Source: Pirellulales bacterium
GTDB lineage: Bacteria; Planctomycetota; Planctomycetia; Pirellulales; Thermoguttaceae
DNA length: 51,664 nt
NCBI GenBank assembly: GCA_020846145.1
Contig: JADLEL010000069.1
Location: 1-51,664 of the forward strand
Direction of reading: 5' to 3'
Shown here: positions 27,195-35,020 of the stretch, in pieces
Numbering within the stretch: the stretch's first letter is position 1
How the letters are laid out: every line of letters starts with the position of its first letter
Made by a program: the position numbers and the translations under genes
The notes under the pieces: generated by a model
The model's database searches: none
What the model was told of the DNA's origin: nothing
What the model saw: the letters and a program-made list of their open reading frames with translations, nothing else

Positions 27195-27249
27195 CGGCAA
27201 GCGATGCCGAAACGGTGTATTTCCACGACTTTCAACGCCGAGGTATCCC

Positions 27250-28572
27250 ATGAAACGATTCGTTCCACTCCCGCTAAATACAATCGGCAGCTTCGTCGCC
27301 GTCCTCTTCGCGGCGGGCAACTGCTCAGCCGCGGAGCCGAAGCTCGAACGATTCGACGGGCGCATCGCGCGTCCGCAACTCGAACGCTATTTGTCGCGGG
27401 CCGTGACGATGGAGGGCCTGCTGCACGAACACGGCGATTTGAACGATGAAATCCGCTTTTTGAAGCGCATCGGCGCGCGATTCGCGGGCCGCGCCGTCTA
27501 TTCGTGGGGCGGCGAACGATACCTCGAACCGGCGCTCGAGCAGGCGAAGCTCCGCGAGCGCAAGCTGCACGCCGCGCTGCCGGAACTCATGCTCCAGGCC
27601 GCCGTCTTCGAGATCGTCTCGGAAGACGCGGGGATGCATCCGGTGCCGGCATGGGTGTTCAAGGAATTCGGCGCCGCCGACGCGCCGCGGAAGTTCTCCT
27701 ACGAGGCGATGCTCTATCCCGACGGCAAATACCGCAACAATTGGCGCAAGGGGGCGTCGGTCCCCGATATTGCCCAAACCGAAACGCAAATGTGGTTCTA
27801 CTTCCTCGCCGCGCGGTACATCGACCAGGGCGTGGAGGCGATCCATTTCGGCCAGGTCGAATTGATGGGCCGGCGCGATCGCAAGCGCGAAGCGTGGGAT
27901 TCGTTGCTCGTGCGGGTGCGGGCTTACGCCAAATCGCACGCGCGGCGGGGCATCGTGCTCTGCGACGCGCACGTGCCCAGCGGCGGAATCCTCGTGGGCG
28001 GCCGACTGCTGTTCGATTTTCATTCCTTCCCGCTGCGGATCGCCGAGGCGCCCGACCGGCCGCTGGAAGGCGAATTGCGCAAAGGCTACAAGGACAGCCT
28101 CTACGGCCGCAGCAAGGGCGGCACGACGCCCAGCGGCTGGACCTGCGAGCACTTGCCGTATTTGGTCGAACTCGACAATTTCGGCCGCAGCCGCCGCGAG
28201 GGAAAGCAGATCCGCGGCGCATGGATTTGGGGCTACGACGAAATCTCCTGGTTCGCGCGGATGCCGCGGCCCGAACGCGGCGCGTGGCTGCGATACGCTT
28301 CGAAATGGGTCCGCGAAAACGATCCCGCGGGATACCTGCAAATGCCCGGCAGCCGCACGCTGGCCGTGCCCGTCGAAGGGAAAAACTGGTACTGGGCGAG
28401 CGATCCCGGTCCGGGCTGCCCCACCGGATTCGGCGATGAGGACGCGATCCGCGAAATCTGGAGCGAAGCCGACCGCGCGGCGGGCAAGTCCGCCTTCAGC
28501 ACGCCCGCAAGCAGCAGCACGATCGCTACGATGAGCGCGGCGATGAGAATCGCGGCGGCGATTTTTCCGTAG
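27250..28572 (+). CDS. Secreted protein of unknown function
   Basis: The 440-aa product begins MKRFVPLPLNTIGSFVAVLF and has a signal peptide ending near NCSAA. The body has RPQLERYLSRAVTMEGLLHE, FAGRAVYSWGGERYLEPALE and RYIDQGVEAIHFGQVELMGR, then FDFHSFPLRI and WGYDEISWFARMP. This looks like a barrel-type glycoside hydrolase relative, but I cannot name a family. ATG 27250 has GAGG upstream; the longer frame runs into MITE D. The last 340 bp overlap the 3' end of the convergent zinc-ribbon gene, and the Ala/Ser-rich tail (STPASSSTIATMSAAMRIAA) is antisense to its membrane helix, so the natural C-terminus is lost. Confidence 0.8.
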   Translation: MKRFVPLPLNTIGSFVAVLFAAGNCSAAEPKLERFDGRIARPQLERYLSRAVTMEGLLHEHGDLNDEIRFLKRIGARFAGRAVYSWGGERYLEPALEQAKLRERKLHAALPELMLQAAVFEIVSEDAGMHPVPAWVFKEFGAADAPRKFSYEAMLYPDGKYRNNWRKGASVPDIAQTETQMWFYFLAARYIDQGVEAIHFGQVELMGRRDRKREAWDSLLVRVRAYAKSHARRGIVLCDAHVPSGGILVGGRLLFDFHSFPLRIAEAPDRPLEGELRKGYKDSLYGRSKGGTTPSGWTCEHLPYLVELDNFGRSRREGKQIRGAWIWGYDEISWFARMPRPERGAWLRYASKWVRENDPAGYLQMPGSRTLAVPVEGKNWYWASDPGPGCPTGFGDEDAIREIWSEADRAAGKSAFSTPASSSTIATMSAAMRIAAAIFP

Positions 28573-29471
28573 GAGATCGGCGCCTCGCCCGTCGCCTTGC
28601 CGGTCTGGCCGTTGACCAGGAAGCGGAAGACGCGGTCGCGGAAGCGGTAGGCCATGATCCACACCGGCAGCAGCGCGGGTTCGCCGGTCATCTCGGTGAT
28701 TTGCAGGTTCACGCGGACGTTCCGCGCGCTGCCCGGTACGCAGGTCGCGGCGCAGGCGTCCGTTTCCAACCGCTCCAGCGCCGCGCGGGCCAGCGGCCGG
28801 GCATATTTCTTCGACAGCGAAAACTCCTCGACCGTTACGTTCTCTAAATCGACTTCGCCGGGCGGCACGCCCCGCGCGAGATCGAAGGGGCAAAGCCGGT
28901 GCGTCTCGCTCGGAGTTAGCGCGCCGCTCGCGCCGATCAACAGCCCGGCGTAACTGCTCTCGCGCTCGCCGGCCAGCGGATACCAATCGCCCGATGCGCC
29001 GGGCGGCGTGCGGCTCGAATCGGCGGTCCAATGGGCGTGGATCTTCGCCTGGAAGATCCAATAGGGCACATACACCGGCGTCATGCCCACGACTTGCGCG
29101 CTTTCGGCCAGGCCCTTGGGCCGCCAAAAGCCCCGACCCAGCCACTGCCGCATCGAAGTTTCGGCCGCGCCGCGCTCGACGGCGAAGGGGACGACGTACT
29201 TCGGCGCGAGGATTTTGCGGTCCTCCTGCGCGGCCAATTCGACCGATCCGCAAAAGGGACAGCGCAGCGCCTTCGCCCCCGCGTCGTAGCTCATCGACGC
29301 CCCACAGCCCCGGCACTCGAAATTGCAGCGGGCAATCCGCGACGCATCGGCGGCCGGCGGAGAGGCCGCGGCTTCCCGCGCGGGCGATTCCGTGCCGCAA
29401 TTCGCGCAGAATAAATCTTCCTCGTCGAGCAAACTCCCGCAGGAAACACAGCGCGTGTCGAGTTCGTTCAT
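28233..29471 (-). CDS. Zinc-ribbon membrane protein (paralogue 2)
   Basis: The 412-aa product has CVSCGSLLDEEDLFCANCG at about 9-27 and CRGCGASMSYDAGAK followed by ALRCPFCG at about 54-76. A central domain has GFWRPKGLAESAQVVGMTPV then YVPYWIFQAKI, and ends FRDRVFRFLVNGQTGKATGE then a membrane helix (AAAILIAALIVAIVLLLAGV). About 75 residues follow the helix, whereas the paralogue ends soon after it. These extra residues are antisense to the convergent secreted-protein gene and are probably read-through after loss of the original stop. Function unknown; the layout suggests a membrane-anchored zinc protein. It lies 27 bp after its paralogue. Confidence 0.8.
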   Translation of the reverse strand: MNELDTRCVSCGSLLDEEDLFCANCGTESPAREAAASPPAADASRIARCNFECRGCGASMSYDAGAKALRCPFCGSVELAAQEDRKILAPKYVVPFAVERGAAETSMRQWLGRGFWRPKGLAESAQVVGMTPVYVPYWIFQAKIHAHWTADSSRTPPGASGDWYPLAGERESSYAGLLIGASGALTPSETHRLCPFDLARGVPPGEVDLENVTVEEFSLSKKYARPLARAALERLETDACAATCVPGSARNVRVNLQITEMTGEPALLPVWIMAYRFRDRVFRFLVNGQTGKATGEAPISYGKIAAAILIAALIVAIVLLLAGVLKADLPAARSASLQISRIASSSPNPVGQPGPGSLAQYQFFPSTGTASVRLPGICRYPAGSFSRTHFEAYRSHAPRSGRGIRANQEISS

Positions 29472-29498
29472 GGTGGTGGCGTAGGTTGTTCTCGAAAT

Positions 29499-30581
29499 TC
29501 AGCGCGACAGCCAGGGAACCAAAAACGCGAGCGCCGCGATGAGCAGCACGGCGATGCCGATCGCCAGGCCCACGCGCCAGGCCGAGAGGGGCTTGTCGCC
29601 GGCCGCCTTGCCGGTCTGCCCGTTCAGCAGATACCGGTACAGCTTGTTGCGGTAGCGGTAGCTGAGCAGATAGATCGGCAGCAGGATCAGGTCCGAGCCG
29701 ATGCGGCTGAATTCGGTTTGCGTTTGCAAGTTGCGGTAGGTGTCGCCGGGCAGGAAGGCGGCGATGTTCCGCTGCTCCATTTGCTCGAAGGCGGCCCGGC
29801 TGACCTGCTCGGCAGCCTGCCGGGCAACCGAATACTCCTCGCACAGCCAGCCGGCGAGGAAATACGGGGCGTAGCGCTTCAGCGCGGCCAGATGGAAGGG
29901 AGTGATCCGGTCGGCGTCCTTCTGCGGCAATCCGCGGCTGCCGGAGACGAGGTATCCGCTGTAGTATTCGTGATGCCCGCCGCTAAGGTCCCACCACTCG
30001 GTCTCGGTAACGTGGCGGGTTTTGGTGACGGTTTTGCCGTTTTCCCGGGTGGTGTAGGTTTCGGTCCGCGTCCAATGCTCGCCGATCTCGGCCGCCCAGC
30101 GGCTTTCGGCCAGCATCGAAAACGACCAGAAGGGAATATACACGCCGCGCAGCTTGCCCTCGACCTGGGCCAGCCGCAGGTCGTTCGGGCGGAACCACGA
30201 ATTGCGGCCCAGCCACTCGCGGAATCGTTGCAACGCCTGCTCCGGCGGGACGGCAAAGCCGACGACGAATTCCGGCGGCTGCCGGCCCGACTGCTCCGGC
30301 GAGAACTCGACGACGTAATTCGAGTCGCAGAAGGGGCAGGCGTAGCTCCGTCGGTCGGGATCGATCGCCACTTCGGCCCCGCAATTCTTGCATTGAAAGT
30401 GTTTTTGCTCGGCACCGGTTCCCGCTTTGGCCGACTCGGCCGCCGCAGGCTGCTCGACGCCGCAGGCCGGGCAGAAACGGTCCCCGGTTTCCACCGGCGC
30501 GCCGCACGTCGCGCAAGGCCGCACCCGTAAAGCCGGCGCGGCGTCTTCGAGCGTGGGTTGCGAGGCAAAAATCTCAGGCAT
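29499..30581 (-). CDS. Zinc-ribbon membrane protein (paralogue 1)
   Basis: The 360-aa product has CATCGAPVETGDRFCPACG and CKNCGAEVAIDPDRRSYACP with FCDSNY as paired ribbons. Then come WFRPNDLRLAQVEGKLRGVY, IPFWSFSM and the shared block YRYRNKLYRYLLNGQTGKAA, and a final helix (VGLAIGIAVLLIAALAFLV) close to the end. It is a tandem paralogue of 28233-29471 (shared NGQTGKA motif, VYIPFW/VYVPYW). ATG 30581 gives MPEIFASQ; the longer frame to 30623 is less likely. The pair probably works together at the membrane. Confidence 0.85.
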   Translation of the reverse strand: MPEIFASQPTLEDAAPALRVRPCATCGAPVETGDRFCPACGVEQPAAAESAKAGTGAEQKHFQCKNCGAEVAIDPDRRSYACPFCDSNYVVEFSPEQSGRQPPEFVVGFAVPPEQALQRFREWLGRNSWFRPNDLRLAQVEGKLRGVYIPFWSFSMLAESRWAAEIGEHWTRTETYTTRENGKTVTKTRHVTETEWWDLSGGHHEYYSGYLVSGSRGLPQKDADRITPFHLAALKRYAPYFLAGWLCEEYSVARQAAEQVSRAAFEQMEQRNIAAFLPGDTYRNLQTQTEFSRIGSDLILLPIYLLSYRYRNKLYRYLLNGQTGKAAGDKPLSAWRVGLAIGIAVLLIAALAFLVPWLSR

Positions 30582-30623
30582 GGCGATTTCCGGACGTGGG
30601 AGGACGGCGTTTTTCCCTTTCAC

Positions 30624-31262
30624 GAAACGAATCGCGGCAGACCGACCAATGGCGTGCCGACGATGCCCCGCGATTCGATTCGGGTGATTGAAACCGCATT
30701 ATACCTTTTTTCCGGTCGGCGGCGATGGAGCGCAAAATCTATTATGGAGCATAATATTTTTGGTTCATCCGGCTAAAGCGTACCTAACCGATTAAGGCCG
30801 CTGGAACGCGGCCGCGGCGGCCCAAAGGGCCGGCAGTTCGCCCAGCCCCAGGCATCGCCTGGGGTTGCGGCATCGCGACGAATGAAGGTTACGGCCCAAC
30901 GGGCCAACCGTTCTCCTGGTGCCGGAGAACGGCCGGGAAAGTTGGGCCTCTCAATGCGTTGCGAGGGCTACGTTCCCCTGGGCGTTGCCCAGGGCTGGGC
31001 GAACGGCTGGGCCTTCGGCCCGAAATCGAGAAAATCCGTTCCAGGAGAATCATCGATCCGATCTATTCACATTAACGTGGAGCCTCGACTTCTCAGGTAC
31101 CGTCGATAAATGCAATCGCTTTCGTTCGGCTACAAGAAATGCGATGGTGAAGAGACTTCCGAGAATAAAACCGGCGGCAATGAGAACGAAGGCCGATTTG
31201 AGGTAGATAACGCCGAGGTTCATGGGATCAACTCAATCCAAAGGAGTAGTTACCGAGCCTCC
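30624..31262. repeat. Gene-free stretch with short stem-loop repeats
   Basis: No supported gene. Stems include CCCCAGGCATCGCCTGGGG (about 30844-30863), CCGTTCTCCTGGTGCCGGAG with AACGG (about 30908-30932) and CCCTGGGCGTTGCCCAGGG (about 30976-30994). GCCCAACGGGCC occurs near 30894. Similar CCCAGGGCGGTGCCCTGGG lies near 1050. The interval separates the zinc-ribbon pair from the next toxin-antitoxin locus. Confidence 0.6.
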
Positions 31263-31595
31263 TCAAACCTCGACCAACTCCAACCGCAGTCCCAAAGATT
31301 GGGCAACCGCCTGTATGCTGGAGAGTTTGGTGTCGCGGCCGCATTCGATATCGCGGATGGTGCTGGAATTGGGAATCCCCGCTCGTTTGGCAACGGCGTA
31401 CCAAGTAAGCCCTTGGGCTTCGCGGGCGGCGCGGATTCTCGCGGATATGCCCTCTTTCGCGGGCTGTAAACGGGGAGGCTGGCGCGGTGGAAATTCCTCG
31501 CGGACTTTGGCGCGAATTTCTTGGAGTCGCTTAAGTTCATCGGGACCGATCGGCCTGGAACGACGTATGCGGCCGGAAATTTTATTTTTTTCCAT
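31263..31595 (-). CDS. XRE-type helix-turn-helix antitoxin
   Basis: The 110-aa product has a basic N-terminal part and a C-terminal helix-turn-helix: ISARIRAAREAQGLTWYAVA, KRAGIPNSSTIRDIECGRDT and KLSSIQAVAQSLGLRLELVE. This is the layout of HigA-type antitoxins. ATG 31595 has AAGGGAAC upstream. The broken toxin frame ends 11 bp before it on the same strand, giving toxin-then-antitoxin order as in higBA. It also ends with EV, the usual close of such antitoxins. Confidence 0.87.
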   Translation of the reverse strand: MEKNKISGRIRRSRPIGPDELKRLQEIRAKVREEFPPRQPPRLQPAKEGISARIRAAREAQGLTWYAVAKRAGIPNSSTIRDIECGRDTKLSSIQAVAQSLGLRLELVEV

Positions 31596-31606
31596 TATAG
31601 TTCCCT

Positions 31607-31867
31607 TCAACAGGGCTCCGTTACCTCATAGGCCGTGATGGGATAAATCAGACCCTCTTCAATTTCCTCGTAAATCACGATAATGAAATCGCCCCCGGGA
31701 GCATATCCAAAACAGCAAGAACGTTCCGAACTTTTGCTGATTGTTTCTGCGGTGGGATTTTCCAAGACTTATTCGACGTCTTCGATAGTCAACTCATGCT
31801 CGGCGATATGTTGAACATTTCCGTCGGGCAGATCCTCATCATCCCAAATAATCCGTAAAAAACTCAT
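31607..31867 (-). pseudogene. Small toxin-like gene with an in-frame stop
   Basis: From ATG 31867 the frame reads MSFLRIIWDDEDLPDGNVQH, IAEHELTIEDVE, then TAA (31769-31771). It continues in frame VLENPTAETISKSSERSCCF and GYAPGGDFIIVIYEEIEEGL to YPITAYEVTEPC and a TGA at 31607-31609. Without the stop it is an 86-aa protein of the small RNase-toxin type (BrnT or DUF4258-like; not certain). GAA to TAA is the likely single change. Text on both sides of the stop remains conserved in style. The partner antitoxin is intact. Confidence 0.85.
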
Positions 31868-31940
31868 CGGTCGCCAAACGAGAGCCTTTCCTGTTTATTA
31901 TAGCATTACAATGCAATAATGCAATGGGATGCGATACTCT

Positions 31941-33398
31941 TTACAGCAGCTTCGGCGGCTTCCCATCGATGAATTGCTTGTTCAACTCCTGCGCCTTTTC
32001 CTTCGTGCCGTAGTCGGGATATTTCACCGGCTCGGTGTGGCCGCGTTTGGCGAGGATGCGGGCGCATTCGACGCGGGCTTGGCCGGAGAGATCGAGGGCG
32101 GCGGCCAAAATCCGCTCGCATTCCAGCGGCGAGTGGAAGCCCATGCCGTTGTTGGCGGCCACGTAGTCCCAACGCAGTTGGGCCGAACGGACCAGCTTGC
32201 GGACGTTCGCCAGCTCTTCCTCCGCCGCGCCGGCCTCCATCGCGGCGGCGATGTCGAAATGGGCCTTCGCCAGCATCGCTTCGGCGGATTGGCGGCCTTC
32301 GTGCACCTTGTCCTGAATGGCGTACACCCGGTTGCGGATCTCGTCCTCGCTCCAGCGGTGGCAGACGGCGCAGGAATTGGAGATGTCGAACAACGGGCTT
32401 TGCAGGCGGTGGTTCGAGTACTTCACGCCCCCTTCGGTGCGGTAGGGCATGTGGCAATCGGCGCAGGAGACGTTGCGGTACGCGTGGACGCCCGACGCAT
32501 AGACTTCGTAGTCGGGATGCTGCATTTTCACCATCTTCGTCTTGCTCACGGCATGGGTCCAATCGGCGAACTCGATGCCGTCGTAGTATTCCTCCATCTT
32601 TTCGGGCGTCATGCCCTCGTCCCAAGGGAACGCGAGATAATTCGTCTTCGGCTGGAAGTAGTATTCCACGTGGCACTGGGCGCAAACCAGCGTCCGCATT
32701 TCCTGGTGCGAAACGTTGTCGATATTCTTCCCCTGCCGCGCGAACGCCTCGCGGAGCGCGGGCCGGCTCACGCGGAGCTTCATCGTTTTCGGATCGTGGC
32801 AATCCAGGCAGCCGATCGGATGCGTGACTTCCTTCTTCATCTCGGCGAACGGCGCGGCGTAGAACAGTTCCGCCCCTTTGGCCAGCTTGTCGATATCCTC
32901 GCCGCCCAACTCGTGCATCATCCGCGGCACGTCGGGGCTTTTGCACGTCCAGCAGGTGGCCGGCGAGTCGGGCTTGAGCCGCTGCGTTTTCGAAACGTCC
33001 TCGACCGCGAAAACGTGCGCCCGGGCTTGCCAGTAGTCCTTGGCGAAACCGTAGCCCGCGAAGAGGATCACGTTCGCCGGCGTTTGCGCGAGATAATCGC
33101 GGTGCGGCGCGCCGTTGCCGTACTTCGTGCGCGGCGGAGGCGGATTCAGCATTTCCTTGAACGAGCCGTATTCGCGGGGGTAATTCTCGCCCCAGACGGC
33201 GTTGTCGGTTTCCCACTCGCCGATCGGCTTGCGGATCACCTGTTTCTCGGCTTCGACGCGGCGCTCGAAGATCGTTGCCCCCAACATGCCCAGCAAAAAC
33301 GTGGCGGCGAGCGCGACCAGAAACACCGCCCAGCCCAGCCACGTCGCGGACTGCTTGGTGGAGGCGGATTGCGGAACGGGATTGGATGCGTTGGACAT
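31941..33398 (-). CDS. nrfA: Ammonia-forming cytochrome c nitrite reductase NrfA
   Basis: The 485-aa pentahaem enzyme reduces nitrite to ammonium outside the inner membrane. The active-site haem motif is CWTCK (C149, lysine-ligated), and the other four are CLDCH, CAQCH, CADCH and CAVCH. A membrane helix at about 20-40 acts as anchor or signal. The family text GTYHVYAASGVHAY-like SGVHAYRNVSCADCHMPY is present. It lies 40 bp after vapC and the nrfH gene lies further upstream, so vapBC now separates the two subunits. ATG 33398 is used. Confidence 0.96.
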   Translation of the reverse strand: MSNASNPVPQSASTKQSATWLGWAVFLVALAATFLLGMLGATIFERRVEAEKQVIRKPIGEWETDNAVWGENYPREYGSFKEMLNPPPPRTKYGNGAPHRDYLAQTPANVILFAGYGFAKDYWQARAHVFAVEDVSKTQRLKPDSPATCWTCKSPDVPRMMHELGGEDIDKLAKGAELFYAAPFAEMKKEVTHPIGCLDCHDPKTMKLRVSRPALREAFARQGKNIDNVSHQEMRTLVCAQCHVEYYFQPKTNYLAFPWDEGMTPEKMEEYYDGIEFADWTHAVSKTKMVKMQHPDYEVYASGVHAYRNVSCADCHMPYRTEGGVKYSNHRLQSPLFDISNSCAVCHRWSEDEIRNRVYAIQDKVHEGRQSAEAMLAKAHFDIAAAMEAGAAEEELANVRKLVRSAQLRWDYVAANNGMGFHSPLECERILAAALDLSGQARVECARILAKRGHTEPVKYPDYGTKEKAQELNKQFIDGKPPKLL

Positions 33399-33438
33399 GA
33401 TCGAGCGGATTCCTTCGGTAAGTGACTTGATGAAAAGG

Positions 33439-33840
33439 TTATTTGAGGAGTGCCTCGAAACCGGCTTGTTCGAAGTGATGATCCCCGGTTAGAGCTTGGG
33501 TGATTCGCCGATCCTCCATGACGCGAAATGAAATGCAGTCGGTCAAAGACCATTGCTTATCGGATCGGGCATCGTAGAGTTCGATCCCGCGCGCCATCAA
33601 AGTATCGCTGGGGGGAACGATCTCGTTTTCGGGATCGGCTTGAATTCGCGCGATCAGTCGCGAGAATGCAGCGCGATATTTCGTACCGGCGAGTCCATCG
33701 GTAATTTCCGTCAATACCCAAGCGGTCGTGACGATAGGATCCTCGTGCCGCGTGGCGAATTCCAGCGCCTTTGAATGCAGTTCGTCCCGGGGATTCAATA
33801 TGGCAAAGTAATAGAAACTATCGGCAAAAAGGCGATTCAT
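33439..33840 (-). CDS. vapC: PIN-domain toxin (VapC-like)
   Basis: The 133-aa product starts MNRLFADSFYYFAILN with the first PIN aspartate (D7). It continues TAWVLTEITDGL (acidic site), SLTDCISFRVM (D) and ALTGDHHFEQAGF (D). VapC toxins cut RNA. The start overlaps the antitoxin stop (ATGA at 33837-33840). The pair sits between nrfH and nrfA, so it may have inserted into the operon; whether it is still under its own promoter cannot be read. Confidence 0.9.
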   Translation of the reverse strand: MNRLFADSFYYFAILNPRDELHSKALEFATRHEDPIVTTAWVLTEITDGLAGTKYRAAFSRLIARIQADPENEIVPPSDTLMARGIELYDARSDKQWSLTDCISFRVMEDRRITQALTGDHHFEQAGFEALLK

Positions 33841-34052
33841 CGCTTGGGCGCTCCGTGCAAGTAATGATCGTGTTGCCGGGCCATGTCGCTCGGCAAGTCG
33901 GGCACGGCCCCAATCAAGTCGCCAAGTTGTTCGGCTAATGACTTCCGAGGGGGCGGCGCTATCGGCTCGACTTGAACCTCAATGCCATCGGGCAAGTGGA
34001 CATCGAGGTCCAACACAACAACCCCTCCTTTCACGTGTCCATGATATACCAT
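33837..34052 (-). CDS. vapB: VapB-like antitoxin
   Basis: The 71-aa product MVYHGHVKGGVVVLDLDVHL with PDGIEVQVEPI has the beta-strand start seen in small antitoxins of PIN toxins, then a proline break and LAEQLGDLIGAVPDLPSDMA. It overlaps vapC by four bases. Its ATG at 34052 lies 74 bp after nrfH. Confidence 0.85.
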   Translation of the reverse strand: MVYHGHVKGGVVVLDLDVHLPDGIEVQVEPIAPPPRKSLAEQLGDLIGAVPDLPSDMARQHDHYLHGAPKR

Positions 34053-34126
34053 AATGTTTTGCTCCTTTTACGATTCCTTTCCAATTATACTCGATCCCCA
34101 GAGGATCGGAATGAGAGAGTATGAAA

Positions 34127-34729
34127 TCATTTTTCCCCGAGCGGCCGTCCCCCCAGGGTCGGTTCCTGGCTCGGCTCGCGGATTTCGGGCAAACGGGGTT
34201 GAAACACGCCGGGCGTGGCCGAAAGGCTGCGGACCGTGCCGTGCGGCACCTCGCGGTGGCAATCCCAACAGCGCCGGTCGCCCTGCTGATGAACGTTCGG
34301 CGATACGTCTTCGATGACTTGCCGATGGCAGCGGCGGCAGTTGTCTTCGACGACCGGAACGGCCTTTTCGGAAAGCCGGATGACTTGCGGCTCCCAACGC
34401 ATGGTGAACACCGTGGAATGCCAGAGGCCGTCTTTGGCCTTGAAGGCGTAGGCCGCCGGGAGCGAAGTGTGCGGCACGTGGCAATCGTTGCAGGTGGCGA
34501 CCCGCCCGTGGCTGCCGTGCTGCCAGGTAACGTACTGGGTCGCCATCACGTGGCAGTTCGTGCAGGTTTCGGGCGAATCGCTGAGGTAGGAGGTCGCGCG
34601 GGAAATATGGACCACGAAAAGCCCTAAACCGGCAAACACGCCCAGCATCAGATAACAGGGAATCCTCCAACCGGGCGCCATGAACCGCAAGCCCGAGAGA
34701 CTTGCGAAAACTTGCCAGAAAAAGCGCAT
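34127..34729 (-). CDS. nrfH: Tetrahaem quinol dehydrogenase NrfH
   Basis: The 200-aa NapC/NirT-type cytochrome has one N-terminal membrane helix (about 20-40) and haem motifs CTNCH, CNDCH, CRRCH and CWDCH. NrfH oxidises quinol and passes electrons to NrfA. RATSYLSDSPETCTNCHVM is family-typical. It is the first gene of the locus on this strand, and the ATG at 34729 opens an interval with a plausible upstream promoter on the shared AT-rich spacer. Confidence 0.95.
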   Translation of the reverse strand: MRFFWQVFASLSGLRFMAPGWRIPCYLMLGVFAGLGLFVVHISRATSYLSDSPETCTNCHVMATQYVTWQHGSHGRVATCNDCHVPHTSLPAAYAFKAKDGLWHSTVFTMRWEPQVIRLSEKAVPVVEDNCRRCHRQVIEDVSPNVHQQGDRRCWDCHREVPHGTVRSLSATPGVFQPRLPEIREPSQEPTLGGRPLGEK

Positions 34730-34944
34730 GGTTCGGTTCCGGCGGGAGGTCGGCGGGGACGAAACGAATCTAATTTGGCCTCATTTTGGGATTATTCGGC
34801 GGATTGTCAAGCTGAGGCAGGGAGACGATGAGGAATTAGGATTTAATGTAATACTAATTACTATATATCGACTACCTCATAAATGGCATAATACCACATC
34901 TATTGCTGAATAATTTGAGATTTTAGATTTTTTAATTTTGTATA
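34730..34944. other. AT-rich divergent spacer
   Basis: Spacer between nrfH (minus) and the RND adaptor (plus). It becomes strongly AT-rich after 34840. I see no gene. Confidence 0.5.
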
Positions 34945-34972
34945 TTGACATATCTATATATATCGATATATT
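34945..34972 (+). promoter_or_regulatory. RND operon promoter with overlapping palindromic operator
   Basis: TTGACA (34945-34950) and TATATT (34967-34972, 16-nt gap) form the promoter. A perfect 14-bp palindrome ATATATCGATATAT (34958-34971) covers the -10 region. Repressor binding there would block transcription. The ArsR-type regulator at 39958 is the obvious candidate; this is inference. Confidence 0.6.
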
Positions 34973-35020
34973 TATCTATAACATGGTGCAACGAATGTCA
35001 TTTCCCGAAAAGGGCCTGAT

